The notes: generated from the sequence alone by a model not told the origin. A stretch of DNA of 37,217 bases from Lachnospiraceae bacterium (GCA_022799755.1 JAAWOU010000030.1:1-37217), one strand, 5' to 3'; counted from the first letter of the stretch, positions 1 to 7,789 are shown. Program-made: numbers and translations.

Positions 1-2
1 GC

Positions 3-80
3 TCCGACACCGTGGAGCAGCGGGAGAAGGCCCTGAATAAGCTGGAGCCCATGCAGCAGTCCGACTTTGAGGGCATCTAC
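3..80 (+). pseudogene. Fragment of pyruvate,phosphate dikinase
   Basis: The frame starting at base 3 reads SDTVEQREKALNKLEPMQQS followed by DFEGIY. From memory this matches the PpdK segment that normally reads LxPMQxxDFxGIYxAL. The match stops at about base 80, after which the frame runs through unrelated sequence to a stop near 129. Only about 26 residues of a protein of roughly 870 are present. The gene is therefore cut both by the window edge and by the junction at 80. The piece has no function by itself. It could be the tail of a rearranged gene or the product of a contig-end misjoin. The family assignment rests on recall of the motif, not on a search. Confidence 0.5.
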
Positions 81-199
81 GCGTACTTATGGATGGTCTC
101 CATGCCCTCGTCCCGCAGCAGTCGGGTATAGGCACGGGTCTCGATCTGCTCCATGGCTTCGCGGCAGGCTGCGTCAAAGGCACGGAACCTGCGGCTTTT
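77..199 (-). pseudogene. C-terminal scrap of an AAA-ATPase-like/PD-(D/E)XK nuclease family protein
   Basis: The minus strand reads FRAFDAACREAMEQIETRAY, then TRLLRDEGMETIHKYA, then a TAG stop at 77-79. The DAACxxAMEQIExRxY...GMETIHKY pattern is typical of the C-terminus of the abundant clostridial AAA-ATPase-like/PD-(D/E)XK nuclease (DUF1703) proteins. Those usually continue as KYGIAxYxKxC, which is lost here. The piece lies head to head with the dikinase scrap, and the junction falls in TACGCGTAC at about 78-86. A stop lies immediately upstream at about 200. It is a remnant, not a gene. The family call is from recalled motifs. Confidence 0.5.
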
Positions 200-211
200 C
201 TATAGTACTTG

Positions 212-1534
212 TTATTTGTAGTCTTTCATATAATCCCCATGCGCCTCGATCAGATCATCGCACATAGCCACAATCTCGTCCACGGAAAGCTCTGCCGCGG
301 TATGAGGATCCAGCAGGGCGGCCTGATAGATGGCCTCTCTTTTCTTTGTGACCGCGGCCTCGATGGTCATCAGCTGGGCATTGATGTTGGTCATGTTCAT
401 GGCGGCCAGCTGTACCGGCAGGCGGCCTACCTTACAGGGATGCACGCCCATGTTGTCGATGAGGCAGGGCACCTCCACGCAGGCGTCCGCAGGCAGATTG
501 GTGATCAGGCCCTCATTGAGCACGTTTCCGCCGATCTTGTAGGGAACGCCGGTGACCACGGCCTCCATAATATAGGAAGCGTACTCTCTGGAGCGCTCAT
601 GGGTGACATTGCCGTCGGCCAGGATGTCGTTCTTCTCTTTCTCCCAGCCCTCGATCTGATTCACACAGCGGCGGGGATACTCGTCCAGAGGAATGTTGTA
701 CTTGTCGATGAGCTCCGGACAGCGGCTCTTGATGAACCAGGGATTGTACTCCGCATTGTGCTCGCTGGATTCCGTGCAGTAATAGCCTAGGCGGCGTATG
801 TACTCGAAGCGCACCATGTCGCCGTGCTTCTCCGCTGCGTTCTTTTCCGCGGCGCGTCTCTTGATCTCCGGATACAGGTCGTTGCCGTCCTTGTCGTAGA
901 TCTCAAGCAGCCATGCCATATGGTTGATGCCTGCGATGAGCTCCTTTCGGCCCTCCAGCTTGTCCTCCATGCCCAGGCTGTTCAACAGATGCTCGGAGCA
1001 GACCTGCACGCTGTGGCAGAGGCCTACGGTCTTGACATTGGTGTAGCGCTGCATATAGCCGGAAAGCATGGACATGGGATTGGTGTAGTTCAAGAACAAG
1101 GCATTGGGACAGACCTCCTCCATATCCGCAGCGAAGTCCCGCAGCACGGGGATGGTGCGCAGGGCCCGCATGATGCCGCCGATGCCGAGGGTGTCAGCGA
1201 TGGTCTGGCGCAGGCCGTACTTCTTGGGAATCTCAAAGTCCGTGATGGTGCAGGGGTCGTATCCGCCCACCTGGATGGCATCCACCACGAAATCAGCGCC
1301 CCGCAGGGCCTCTTTGCGGTTTTCCACCCCTAAGTAGGTGCGGATTCTGGCACGGCCCTCATTGGTGTTTTTGTTGATTGCGCTTAAGATGATCTCGGAC
1401 TCCTCCAGTCTCTTGGGGTCGATGTCGTAGAGGGCGATGTCGCTGTCCCGTAAGGCGGGAGTGCACATGCAGTCACCCAGTACATTTCTGGCAAATACGG
1501 TGCTGCCGGCTCCCATGAAAGTAATTTTAGGCAT
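212..1534 (-). CDS. melA: GH4 alpha-galactosidase (MelA type)
   Basis: This is a 440-residue family 4 glycoside hydrolase. GH4 enzymes use NAD+ and a divalent metal to cleave alpha-galactosides (melibiose, raffinose-type sugars) in the cytoplasm by a redox-assisted mechanism. The Rossmann nucleotide loop ITFMGAGS is at residues 4-11. LNYTNPM is at about 148-154, the metal-binding CHSVQ at 173-177 and GINHMAW at about 202-208. The CHSVQ version, rather than CNxP, points to the alpha-galactosidase/glucuronidase branch and not to 6-phosphoglycosidases. The length is normal for the family. The ATG follows AAAGGAG by five bases. It is divergent from an AraC regulator that probably controls it. Substrate specificity within GH4 (galactoside versus galacturonide or glucuronide) cannot be settled by eye. 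Confidence 0.88.
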   Translation of the reverse strand: MPKITFMGAGSTVFARNVLGDCMCTPALRDSDIALYDIDPKRLEESEIILSAINKNTNEGRARIRTYLGVENRKEALRGADFVVDAIQVGGYDPCTITDFEIPKKYGLRQTIADTLGIGGIMRALRTIPVLRDFAADMEEVCPNALFLNYTNPMSMLSGYMQRYTNVKTVGLCHSVQVCSEHLLNSLGMEDKLEGRKELIAGINHMAWLLEIYDKDGNDLYPEIKRRAAEKNAAEKHGDMVRFEYIRRLGYYCTESSEHNAEYNPWFIKSRCPELIDKYNIPLDEYPRRCVNQIEGWEKEKNDILADGNVTHERSREYASYIMEAVVTGVPYKIGGNVLNEGLITNLPADACVEVPCLIDNMGVHPCKVGRLPVQLAAMNMTNINAQLMTIEAAVTKKREAIYQAALLDPHTAAELSVDEIVAMCDDLIEAHGDYMKDYK

Positions 1535-1606
1535 ATTTGCTCCTTTCGCCGCCGGACGGGCGGCATTTGTATTCCCTCTTGCCGAGAGTATTGATAAGTA
1601 CTTTTT

Positions 1607-1612
1607 ATTATA
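1607..1612 (-). promoter_or_regulatory. Candidate -10 box of the melA promoter
   Basis: The minus strand shows a perfect TATAAT about 75 bases before the melA start. The hexamer 17 bases upstream of it is a poor -35, as often found at promoters needing an AraC-type activator. A small inverted repeat, TACAA-ATG-TTGTA at 1658-1670, lies about 50 bases upstream and is a possible binding site for the divergent regulator. This is inferred from sequence only. Confidence 0.35.
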
Positions 1613-1688
1613 TGGGACTTGGGCGGAATAAGATAGGGATTATGTTTCTAAAAATTGTACAAATGTTGTATCTGTTTTCGGAAAAGGA

Positions 1689-1717
1689 TTGAAAAGGGAG
1701 GCAGGGAGGACTATACT
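1689..1717 (+). promoter_or_regulatory. Promoter of the araC-type gene
   Basis: TTGAAA (1689-1694), a 17-base spacer and TATACT (1712-1717) form a near-consensus sigma-A promoter directed at the regulator, leaving a leader of about 150 bases. The 341-base gap between the two divergent genes holds this promoter, the melA -10 box and the inverted repeat at 1658-1670. Nothing else was recognised in it. Confidence 0.5.
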
Positions 1718-1876
1718 GGAAGTGGAACATATGCATGGACAATGGGACGAAGCCATTGGGGCCGGGAACGGTGTGTATGAGGCCGGATGGCGGCAGTTCC
1801 ATGGATCAAGGCCGAGGAGGGTTTCTAAGTCTGGGACAGCAGAAAGCCCGGGGAGAATCAAAACAGGAGGCGGCAG

Positions 1877-2689
1877 ATGGCAGAGGCGAAAGAATATTTT
1901 CTGAAGACCGGGTCAGACAATGCACTGGCATTCTATTTCTGCGGGTGGGAGAAATGTGAGCCGGGACATTACTTCGGTCCGGCGGTGCGGCCCCATTTCC
2001 TGTTCCACTTCATCCTTGGGGGGAGGGGATGTTACGAGAGGGCGGGGCAGCGGCATGAGATAGGGCCGGGGCAGGGTTTTCTGATTTTCCCCGGAGAATC
2101 CACCCGCTATCAGGCAGACCAGGCAGATCCCTGGGAATATTGCTGGATCGGGTTCGGCGGCACAGAGGCGGAGAGTATCTTAAGGGAATGCGGCCTGGGG
2201 CAGGAAAACGTGGTCTTTCAGGACAGGAGCGGAGGGAGGCTGCGCAGGGAGATGATGCAGCTGGTGGATTCCTTTGGACATGGAGATGTGAACAGCTATA
2301 TGCTGTTAGGCAGGCTTTATATGACCCTGTCCTATATGATGCTCAAGCAGTCTGTGAGCGCCTCCGTGGTTCAGGACTATGTGAACCGCGCCCTGGACTT
2401 TATCCACAATAATTTCGGCTATGAAATCGGCGTGGCGGAGATTGCCCGGACAGTGGGAATCGACAGAACGTACCTGTACCGTATTTTCAGGCAGCAGGTG
2501 GGGGAGTCGCCCAAGAAATACCTGACGGCTTTCCGCCTGCGCATGGCGGCGGGCATGCTGGTGGAGACGGGACTTTCAGTGACAGAGGTGGCATTGTCCT
2601 GTGGATTTAGGGAAGCGTCCCTGTTCGACAGGCAGTTCGGGGCGGCTTACGGCTGTACCCCTCTGCAGTACCGCCGTCATGGGCAGTAA
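1877..2689 (+). CDS. AraC-family transcriptional regulator
   Basis: This is a 270-residue AraC-type sugar-responsive regulator. The N-terminal half (about 1-120) is a cupin-like ligand domain, with RPHFLFHFILGGRG and the GPGQGFLIFPGEST loop typical of the arabinose-binding fold. The C-terminal part (about 165-265) carries two helix-turn-helix units, IGVAEIARTVGIDRTYLYRI and VTEVALSCGFREASLFDRQF, and ends in GCTPLQYRR. The ATG follows AGGAGG by six bases. It is divergent from the GH4 gene, so control of melA and probably of itself is the natural inference. The TACAA-n3-TTGTA repeat in the shared gap is a candidate site. It is complete and shows nothing unusual. Confidence 0.9.
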   Translation: MAEAKEYFLKTGSDNALAFYFCGWEKCEPGHYFGPAVRPHFLFHFILGGRGCYERAGQRHEIGPGQGFLIFPGESTRYQADQADPWEYCWIGFGGTEAESILRECGLGQENVVFQDRSGGRLRREMMQLVDSFGHGDVNSYMLLGRLYMTLSYMMLKQSVSASVVQDYVNRALDFIHNNFGYEIGVAEIARTVGIDRTYLYRIFRQQVGESPKKYLTAFRLRMAAGMLVETGLSVTEVALSCGFREASLFDRQFGAAYGCTPLQYRRHGQ

Positions 2690-2793
2690 CAGCGTCAGAA
2701 ATAATTTGCACCGCCCAATGCCTATAAGCTGGCGGCGGGGAATGTAGGAGTCACCCGGAAGAGAAAAATATAAGCGTAAGGAGAAATTTGGAC

Positions 2794-3651
2794 ATGAATA
2801 TAAAAGAATTACTTGCAGAAATGGACTTTGGCGAACAAGCCGTTGCAACAGCGTTTCAATGTGAGGAAGACGGTACGGATTATAACGTGTGGAAAGTCGA
2901 AGAGGATACTGCCAGCTATGTCCTGAAAAAGACAAGTAAGCGGGAACTATCTGTTTACGATACATTTTTGCAATCTGCCGGATACAGGGCGCCCCGTTTT
3001 TATAAGAGCCTGAGCTATTGCGGAGAACTGTTTCTTCTTATAGAATATATTGAGGGAGACAATCTGCGTAAATGTAATCGGAAGTCATTGACTGCTGTTC
3101 TGGATGCATTGATTTATCTGCAAAATATGTATTGGGAAAAAAGGGAACTTCAAGGGGTGGGCTATGGTTTTGAGGAAAGCCTGCAGGATCGGCAAAAGCG
3201 CGGCAGCTATTTGAACGATCCGGATTTGGAACAAGCCTACAAAACGTTCCTGCAGATATATTCCAATATCCCGCGGACGCTGTGCCATGACGATTTCCTG
3301 CCTTTTAATGTCCTGACCGCGAATGGAAAGGCGACTCTCATTGACTGGGAATACGCCGGAATCTTACCTTATCCTGCCTCGCTTGCCCGCCTGATTGCGC
3401 ATGGGGAAGAGGAGGAAGAGGCCTTTTTCCATATGAGACAAGAGGATAAAGACTACGCTGTCGAATATTATTTTGAGCATTTCATAAAAGAGAAAGGGAT
3501 TCATTACAACGATTACCGCAGGACGCTGGATTATTTTCTGCTCTACGAGTACTGTGAGTGGATTATGCTTGGCATAAAATATGAGGATACAAAGAACCAG
3601 CGATTTCAAAAATATTTTGCAATGGCGAAAGAGCATATTAAGAGATTATAG
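2794..3651 (+). CDS. APH/choline kinase-family phosphotransferase
   Basis: This is a protein of about 285 residues with the aminoglycoside/choline kinase fold. The catalytic loop LCHDDFLPFNVL is at about 162-173, with the general-base Asp after His and the Mg-binding Asn. LIDWEYAG follows at about 181-188 and supplies the second metal-binding Asp. The N-terminal lobe has VWKVEEDTASYVLKK, a likely nucleotide-binding strand. Members phosphorylate small hydroxyl substrates such as choline, ethanolamine or sugars, and some inactivate aminoglycosides. Nothing here identifies the substrate. AAGGAG lies ten bases before this ATG. A TTG two codons upstream (2788) is an alternative start, with four-base spacing. 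It is about 100 bases after the araC gene on the same strand, with no clear functional link. Confidence 0.75.
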   Translation: MNIKELLAEMDFGEQAVATAFQCEEDGTDYNVWKVEEDTASYVLKKTSKRELSVYDTFLQSAGYRAPRFYKSLSYCGELFLLIEYIEGDNLRKCNRKSLTAVLDALIYLQNMYWEKRELQGVGYGFEESLQDRQKRGSYLNDPDLEQAYKTFLQIYSNIPRTLCHDDFLPFNVLTANGKATLIDWEYAGILPYPASLARLIAHGEEEEEAFFHMRQEDKDYAVEYYFEHFIKEKGIHYNDYRRTLDYFLLYEYCEWIMLGIKYEDTKNQRFQKYFAMAKEHIKRL

Positions 3652-3729
3652 GAAGCAGGTTTGCGAATTTTATTCCCGTCGGAAGTAGCTTTTCATCCGA
3701 AAAGGAGATTGTGCCGAGACACGATACAA

Positions 3730-4239
3730 CTATCTCCCAGGGTGCCGGATGATGTCCGCGAATTCTGCTCCCGCCGCCCTGGCCAAGTCTTCCGGGGCCA
3801 GCTCCAGCTGGGAGCCTATGCGCCCGCCGCTGACGATGATCTTCTCAAGGCTCTGGGCGGAGCTGTGGATGCGGGTGACATACTGCTTCTTCATGCCCAC
3901 GGCGGTACAGCCGCCCCGGATGTAGCCGGTGATCTGCTGTATGTCCTTTACATGAATCATCTCCACGCTTTTTACGCCTACACTTCTGGCGGCCGCTTTT
4001 AAGTCCAGCTCCTCCGCCACGGGTATTACGAACACGAAATAATCTCTGGAATGCTTTTCGCCTGCGCCTCCGGTGGTGACCAAAGTCTTATATACCTTTT
4101 CGTAGGGCAGGGCAAGCATGTCCGCAATCTGGAGCCCGTCGGTGAACTCGCTGCATTCGTAGGTCAGATGGGTATAGGGAATCTTCATGGATTCCAGTAT
4201 GCGCATAGCATTTGTCTTGATATCCTTTTGCCTGGCCAT
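3730..4239 (-). CDS. ybaK: YbaK/EbsC-type Cys-tRNA(Pro) deacylase
   Basis: This is a protein of about 169 residues of the YbaK/ProX editing family, which hydrolyses mischarged Cys-tRNA(Pro). Recognised segments are KTNAMRILESMKIPYTHLTY, then YEKVYKTLVTTG with the conserved lysine. Later come KSVEMIHVKDIQQITGYIRGG and GMKKQYVTRIHSSAQ. The C-terminal SGGRIGSQLELAPEDLA is typical of the family. The chosen ATG lies nine bases after AAGGAGG. An ATG three codons upstream touches the Shine-Dalgarno directly and is unlikely. It is convergent with the phosphotransferase gene and divergent from the metallophosphoesterase. The length is normal. Confidence 0.88.
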   Translation of the reverse strand: MARQKDIKTNAMRILESMKIPYTHLTYECSEFTDGLQIADMLALPYEKVYKTLVTTGGAGEKHSRDYFVFVIPVAEELDLKAAARSVGVKSVEMIHVKDIQQITGYIRGGCTAVGMKKQYVTRIHSSAQSLEKIIVSGGRIGSQLELAPEDLARAAGAEFADIIRHPGR

Positions 4240-4277
4240 TTCCGGCATCCTCCTTCTGACATAAAGGTAATGATTAT

Positions 4278-4306
4278 ATTGTACACGGTGAGCTTCCGGA
4301 TTTCAA
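4278..4306 (-). promoter_or_regulatory. Promoter of ybaK
   Basis: On the minus strand TTGAAA (4301-4306) is followed after 17 bases by TACAAT (4278-4283). A TATAAT lies five bases further on. It is about 40 bases upstream of the ybaK start and back to back with the promoter at 4328-4356. Confidence 0.5.
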
Positions 4307-4327
4307 GAGGGGCGAAAACATTTCGCC

Positions 4328-4356
4328 TTGCCTGGACGGGAAGATTGGTTTATACT
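4328..4356 (+). promoter_or_regulatory. Promoter of the metallophosphoesterase operon
   Basis: TTGCCT, a 17-base spacer and TATACT, about 85 bases before the metallophosphoesterase start. The two divergent promoters are only about 20 bases apart. Confidence 0.45.
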
Positions 4357-4441
4357 GAAAACAAGCTATATCAGTACCGTTTCAGACAGGTCACGGAAGG
4401 GTTATCTATCTCATAAAAAGAAAGCAAAAGGAGAATGAAAG

Positions 4442-5605
4442 ATGTGGACATTTATTTTTGGCGCATTGGCTTTTGGCTCTGTTCTGGGCATTCTGTATCT
4501 GATCAGCAGGTTCGCTAAGTTTCGAGTCATACAAAGAATCGCCGGGGAAAAGAAGCTTGTGGCTTTTCTCCTGGGAATCGTCCCGGTTCTGGCGCTGGCG
4601 ATTGGCATCCGGGCAGGCCTTGGCACAATCAACGCGGCCATCAGCATCCTGCATCTTATGGCTGTGTGGCTGGTGTGCGACGGAGTCAGTAAGGTTATGG
4701 AAAAGAAGCGCGGGAAGAAATTTACAAAGTATTACGCAGGGATCTTCGCACTCGGCATCACGGCAGCATATCTGATCTGCGGATGGTATCTGGCGAATCA
4801 TGTTTGGCGGAAAGCGTACATAGTGGAGACGGAGAAGCCGGTGGGGAGTCTGCGCATCGTACAGTTTGCGGATTCCCATGTGGGCAATACTTTCAGCGGG
4901 GAGGGCTTTCAGAGATGGGTGGACGACATGCAGGCGGAGCATCCGGATATTGTGGTGGTGACAGGGGATTTCGTGGACGATGACACTTCCAAAGAGGACA
5001 TGGAAGCCGCCTGCGCGGCGCTGGGAAGCCTGCAGACCACCTATGGGGTTTACTATGTCTTCGGAAACCATGACAAGGGGTATTATGGTCCGGCATACCG
5101 GGGATACAGCGGCGCCGACCTGGTGGCGGAGTTGGAGAAGAACGGCGTGAGGGTATTGCAGGATGAAATCGTGCTGCTGGGGGAGCAGTTTTACCTGATC
5201 GGGCGGCAGGATCGCTCTCAGGATCAGATGGGCAGGCCCAGGGCTACCATGGAGGAACTGACCGCCGGCCTGGATCCGGACAAGTACAGCATTGTTTTGG
5301 ACCATCAGCCGTATGACTATGATGCCCAGGAGGCATCCGGCGTGGACCTGGTGCTGTCCGGCCATACCCACGGCGGCCAGCTGCTGCCCTTTAACTTTAT
5401 GGGGGAATGGCTGGAGCTGGACGACAAGAGGTACGGTCTGGAGAGGCGGGGAAACACGGACTTCATCGTGACCTCCGGCATTTCCGACTGGGCCATTCAG
5501 TTCAAGACCGGGTGCAGGTCCGAGTATGTGGTGATTGACGTGAACACTGACGTCGGGCACAGCTCCGTGGCGGGGGAATCCCTTTCGGCGGCCGTGACTC
5601 CATGA
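4442..5605 (+). CDS. Membrane-anchored calcineurin-like metallophosphoesterase
   Basis: This is a 387-residue protein with an N-terminal membrane part: hydrophobic stretches at about 1-25, 36-58, 60-80 and 97-118. A metallophosphoesterase domain follows from about 135. The metal-binding signatures are complete and in order: FADSH (about 142-146), GDFVDD (about 174-179), GNHD (about 206-209), an HQP segment and GHTHGGQ (about 307-313). The architecture resembles YkuE/YaeI-type enzymes, some of which act on lipid pyrophosphates. The substrate here is unknown. The ATG lies nine bases after AAGGAG. Its stop overlaps the start of a small membrane protein, so the two are probably translationally coupled. 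Confidence 0.85.
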   Translation: MWTFIFGALAFGSVLGILYLISRFAKFRVIQRIAGEKKLVAFLLGIVPVLALAIGIRAGLGTINAAISILHLMAVWLVCDGVSKVMEKKRGKKFTKYYAGIFALGITAAYLICGWYLANHVWRKAYIVETEKPVGSLRIVQFADSHVGNTFSGEGFQRWVDDMQAEHPDIVVVTGDFVDDDTSKEDMEAACAALGSLQTTYGVYYVFGNHDKGYYGPAYRGYSGADLVAELEKNGVRVLQDEIVLLGEQFYLIGRQDRSQDQMGRPRATMEELTAGLDPDKYSIVLDHQPYDYDAQEASGVDLVLSGHTHGGQLLPFNFMGEWLELDDKRYGLERRGNTDFIVTSGISDWAIQFKTGCRSEYVVIDVNTDVGHSSVAGESLSAAVTP

Positions 5606-5814
5606 CCGGGCACAGGCTGGTGTTTTTGGCCGTGGAGTCCAGGAAGAGGTACGGTGCGCTGGTGTCGGTGGCCGGGGCCACGCTTCCGGTGGCGGCGTTC
5701 TTCCTGTTGGCGGTTTATGGCAGGAATCCTCTGTTGGGCGCTGCCGTGATCGTCCTGGGCATCGGGCATATTGGCATCCATTGGATGCACAGAAAGGAAT
5801 TAACTGTGAACTGA
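5602..5814 (+). CDS. Small membrane protein coupled to the phosphoesterase
   Basis: A 70-residue protein of no recognised family. It has two hydrophobic segments (about 19-40 and 45-60) separated by YGRNPLLG, and a His/Lys-rich tail, HWMHRKELTVN. The ATG overlaps the phosphoesterase stop as ATGA, and the gene has no strong Shine-Dalgarno of its own, so translation by re-initiation is likely. It ends about 45 bases before a strong terminator, which makes it the last gene of a two-gene operon. A role as a partner or anchor of the phosphoesterase is an inference from position. It could also be a non-conserved frame. Confidence 0.55.
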   Translation: MTGHRLVFLAVESRKRYGALVSVAGATLPVAAFFLLAVYGRNPLLGAAVIVLGIGHIGIHWMHRKELTVN

Positions 5815-5860
5815 ACGCATGACTGGCTGTACGGCTATTCATACAGCCCCTGTAAAAAGC

Positions 5861-5923
5861 AGCCGAAACAGCCGCACTGTCTGCCCAAAATCCGGCGAAA
5901 GTGCGGCTGCATCGGCTCTTTTT
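5861..5923. terminator. Bidirectional rho-independent terminator
   Basis: The arms at 5861-5878 and 5900-5917 pair at 16 of 18 positions. CTTTTT follows on the plus strand. On the minus strand the T-run is supplied by the complement of AAAAA at 5854-5858. It sits between the convergent small membrane gene and esterase gene and serves both. A smaller hairpin (GGCTGTA/TACAGCC, 5825-5848) lies just before it. Confidence 0.75.
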
Positions 5924-5955
5924 GTCCGGCAGGAATGCAGCCGGGCAAGGATGCG

Positions 5956-6747
5956 TCATGCAAACATCCATTTGACGATTTTCTCTGTGTATTCGCTCCA
6001 GAACTGCATATCATGAGTTCCCTTGCTCTCAAAATATTCGTGGGAAACGCCGCGGCTTACCAGGAAGCGATGGAATTCCCGGTTGTTCTCAAGGAGGAAA
6101 TCCTCCGTGCCGCAGCACATATAGATTTCCGGTATCTTTTTCTTTTCTGACAGAAGTCTGTCCACAAGTGTCTCCGGATTGTTATCGCTTTTCAGCACCT
6201 GATCCGGCTGGCCGAAGCACTCCCGGTAATATTCGTAGTTTGCCACTGCGTTTCCCTGGCCGTCTTTCATCCCAGCCACCTCATGGACAATGAGCGCGGA
6301 GGACATGGCTCCGATCTTGCCGAACTGACCGGGGTAGGCAAGTCCTGTATGCAGCGCGCCGAATCCGCCCATGGACAGGCCTAAGATGTAAGTGTCTTCA
6401 GCACTTTTCGCCAGTCCGAAAGTCTTGCGCACATATCCCGGAATCTCTTCGCCCAGCAGGGTACAGAATTTATGCCCTGTGGAAATGCCGTCAAGCCAGA
6501 AGCCGTTCTCTCCATTGGGAGCGATCACTGCGAAATTGTACTGCTCGGAAAGATATTCCGGAACGTAATTGTCCGCGCTTCCCGTATAGCCGTGCAGTAA
6601 AAACAGCGTCTTGATGGGGCGTTTCCTGTAGGGGTCGTCTCCCTGTGCCCAGGGTACATTCGTGCGCACGTCATTGGGCAGATACATTTCGAATGTGACA
6701 GGCCTTACCAGGCATTCAGAAAAATACTTGACTGTTAATTTTGCCAT
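5956..6747 (-). CDS. Alpha/beta-hydrolase esterase (EstA/esterase D-like)
   Basis: This is a protein of about 263 residues of the esterase D/CE1-like serine hydrolase group, which often deacetylates sugars or cleaves short-chain esters. The oxyanion-side LLHGYTG is at about 50-56. The nucleophile elbow GLSMGG (Ser about 125) and a C-terminal GTHDMQFW with the likely catalytic His (about 245) are present. CGTEDFL probably supplies the Asp. There is no signal peptide, so it is cytoplasmic. The chosen ATG follows AGGAGG by seven bases. An in-frame ATG at 6789 also has AGGAGG, but the predicted transcription start (about 6797) would fall inside that site, so the downstream start is preferred. The nearby glycan genes suggest a sugar-ester substrate, which is unproven. 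Confidence 0.85.
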   Translation of the reverse strand: MAKLTVKYFSECLVRPVTFEMYLPNDVRTNVPWAQGDDPYRKRPIKTLFLLHGYTGSADNYVPEYLSEQYNFAVIAPNGENGFWLDGISTGHKFCTLLGEEIPGYVRKTFGLAKSAEDTYILGLSMGGFGALHTGLAYPGQFGKIGAMSSALIVHEVAGMKDGQGNAVANYEYYRECFGQPDQVLKSDNNPETLVDRLLSEKKKIPEIYMCCGTEDFLLENNREFHRFLVSRGVSHEYFESKGTHDMQFWSEYTEKIVKWMFA

Positions 6748-6803
6748 AACGTTTCCTCCTGATGTTGAATTTATGGGATTTTTGGGCATATATCCTCCTG
6801 TCT

Positions 6804-6832
6804 ATCATATCATGGCGGTTTGCCTGTGACAA
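6804..6832 (-). promoter_or_regulatory. Promoter of the esterase gene
   Basis: On the minus strand TTGTCA (6827-6832), a 17-base spacer and TATGAT (6804-6809). It lies about 57 bases before the chosen start. Confidence 0.55.
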
Positions 6833-6966
6833 GGTCTTTGGAAAGCCGATTTGAAAGGTGGATAAAACGAAAATATATTCTTTATAACGAATTTGAAAAT
6901 TGTTGCGGGAGACTAAAAATTCAAAAAAACTTTAGAAACATCCCGCTTTTTTAATCACAGGAATCA

Positions 6967-6995
6967 TTGACATCCCTACTATCCCATGCTAAAAT
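6967..6995 (+). promoter_or_regulatory. Promoter of the marR-type gene
   Basis: TTGACA (6967-6972), exactly 17 bases, then TAAAAT (6990-6995): near consensus. The predicted start of transcription falls in the inverted-repeat cluster at 6998-7017. Confidence 0.65.
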
Positions 6996-6997
6996 AC

Positions 6998-7017
6998 TTC
7001 AAAATTGAACAATTCAA
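6998..7017 (+). promoter_or_regulatory. Candidate MarR operator overlapping its own transcription start
   Basis: TTCAA-AA-TTGAA is followed directly by TTGAA-CAA-TTCAA sharing the middle half-site (6998-7017). The second arrangement is the same inverted repeat seen after marR at 7487-7498. Its position just downstream of a -10 box fits autorepression. Binding by this regulator is an inference. Confidence 0.45.
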
Positions 7018-7044
7018 ATGTGGAATACCCAAAAGGAGGTGCCA

Positions 7045-7485
7045 ATGGTAAGAAAACCAAACATAGCATTCGTAAGGAATCTCTACCAGGCCTACTGCAT
7101 CTGCTGCAAATCCCTGTGCCGGGAGCTGCGCATGCCCCAGACCGCTTTCGATATCCTGATGTTTCTGGCCAACAACCCTGACTACAATACGGCCAAAGAT
7201 ATTGTGGAGCTGCGGGGGTTTAAGGCCAATCTGGTATCCGTGAACGTGGATCGGCTGGTGCAGGAGGGATACCTGGACAGAAGCGACTTTCCCGGAGACC
7301 GGCGCAAGACCGTCCTGGCCTGTACCCCCAAAGCACATCCCATCATTGAGCGGGGCTGGCAGCTCCAGGAAAGCTTCTTCCAGGATATCTTTCAGGACGT
7401 GGACGAGGCCTCCCGGGAGAACTTCCACCGGGTGATGGAGCAGGTAGACCGCAACCTGAACAGAATCATGAAAGAAAACGAATAG
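7045..7485 (+). CDS. MarR-family transcriptional regulator
   Basis: This is a 146-residue winged-helix regulator. MPQTAFDILMFLANNP, then NTAKDIVELRGFKANLVSVN, forms the recognition helix region (about 33-70). VDRLVQEGYLDRSDFPGDRR (about 70-89) is the beta wing with the conserved D-RR. RKTVLACTPKA and long helices at each end form the dimer interface. The ATG follows AAGGAGG by five bases, and an upstream in-frame ATG at 7018 lies before the Shine-Dalgarno and was rejected. Inverted repeats at its promoter and again directly after its stop suggest control of itself and of the ftsH-DUF308 pair. The ligand is unknown. Confidence 0.88.
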   Translation: MVRKPNIAFVRNLYQAYCICCKSLCRELRMPQTAFDILMFLANNPDYNTAKDIVELRGFKANLVSVNVDRLVQEGYLDRSDFPGDRRKTVLACTPKAHPIIERGWQLQESFFQDIFQDVDEASRENFHRVMEQVDRNLNRIMKENE

Positions 7486-7486
7486 G

Positions 7487-7498
7487 TTGAAAATTCAA
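7487..7498 (+). promoter_or_regulatory. Second candidate MarR operator, before ftsH
   Basis: TTGAA-AA-TTCAA, a 12-base inverted repeat, begins just after the marR stop and matches the repeat at the marR promoter. It opens the 304-base gap before ftsH, in which no clear promoter was identified. Confidence 0.4.
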
Positions 7499-7579
7499 AG
7501 GAACAGTATGCGTGCAGGAGCACGCCAGAGGTTCCCGCGGTCCTTGCCAATGACGCTGCGCCCAGGACATTGAATCGGG

Positions 7580-7600
7580 CCGCCGGAATCATTCCGGCGG
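7580..7600. repeat. Perfect 21-base palindrome in the marR-ftsH gap
   Basis: Ten-base arms CCGCCGGAAT and ATTCCGGCGG flank one central base. No T-run follows, so it is not a standard terminator. It may be an attenuator or processing hairpin in a marR-ftsH transcript. Apart from this and the operator-like site at 7487, the 304-base gap holds nothing I recognise. A 98-residue open frame across it has a hydrophobic patch but no ribosome site. Confidence 0.45.
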
Positions 7601-7789
7601 TATTGGGAATAGTAATTATGCTGTTTACGTTCCTGAAGCAAGCTGACTGCGTATGGGCAGTGAAAGCGCCTGTTTCAGAAGCCATGGAGCATTACACTGG
7701 ATTGCGGAACTCGAAGCAGGTCTTTCCGGCAAAATGCTTCCTGCAAGAAACAGCAACACAAAGGATTGCATATACGAAAGGAGTCCCCC

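Noticed and set aside
1689-1904. 71-residue frame upstream of the AraC gene
   Set aside because: It overlaps the promoter and the start of the regulator in another frame, with no domain and no suitable ribosome site.
4406-5971. Long 521-residue open frame on the minus strand
   Set aside because: It runs antisense through the phosphoesterase and the small membrane gene, is rich in Pro/His/Arg, and has no family motif or ribosome site. It is a shadow of GC-rich coding sequence.
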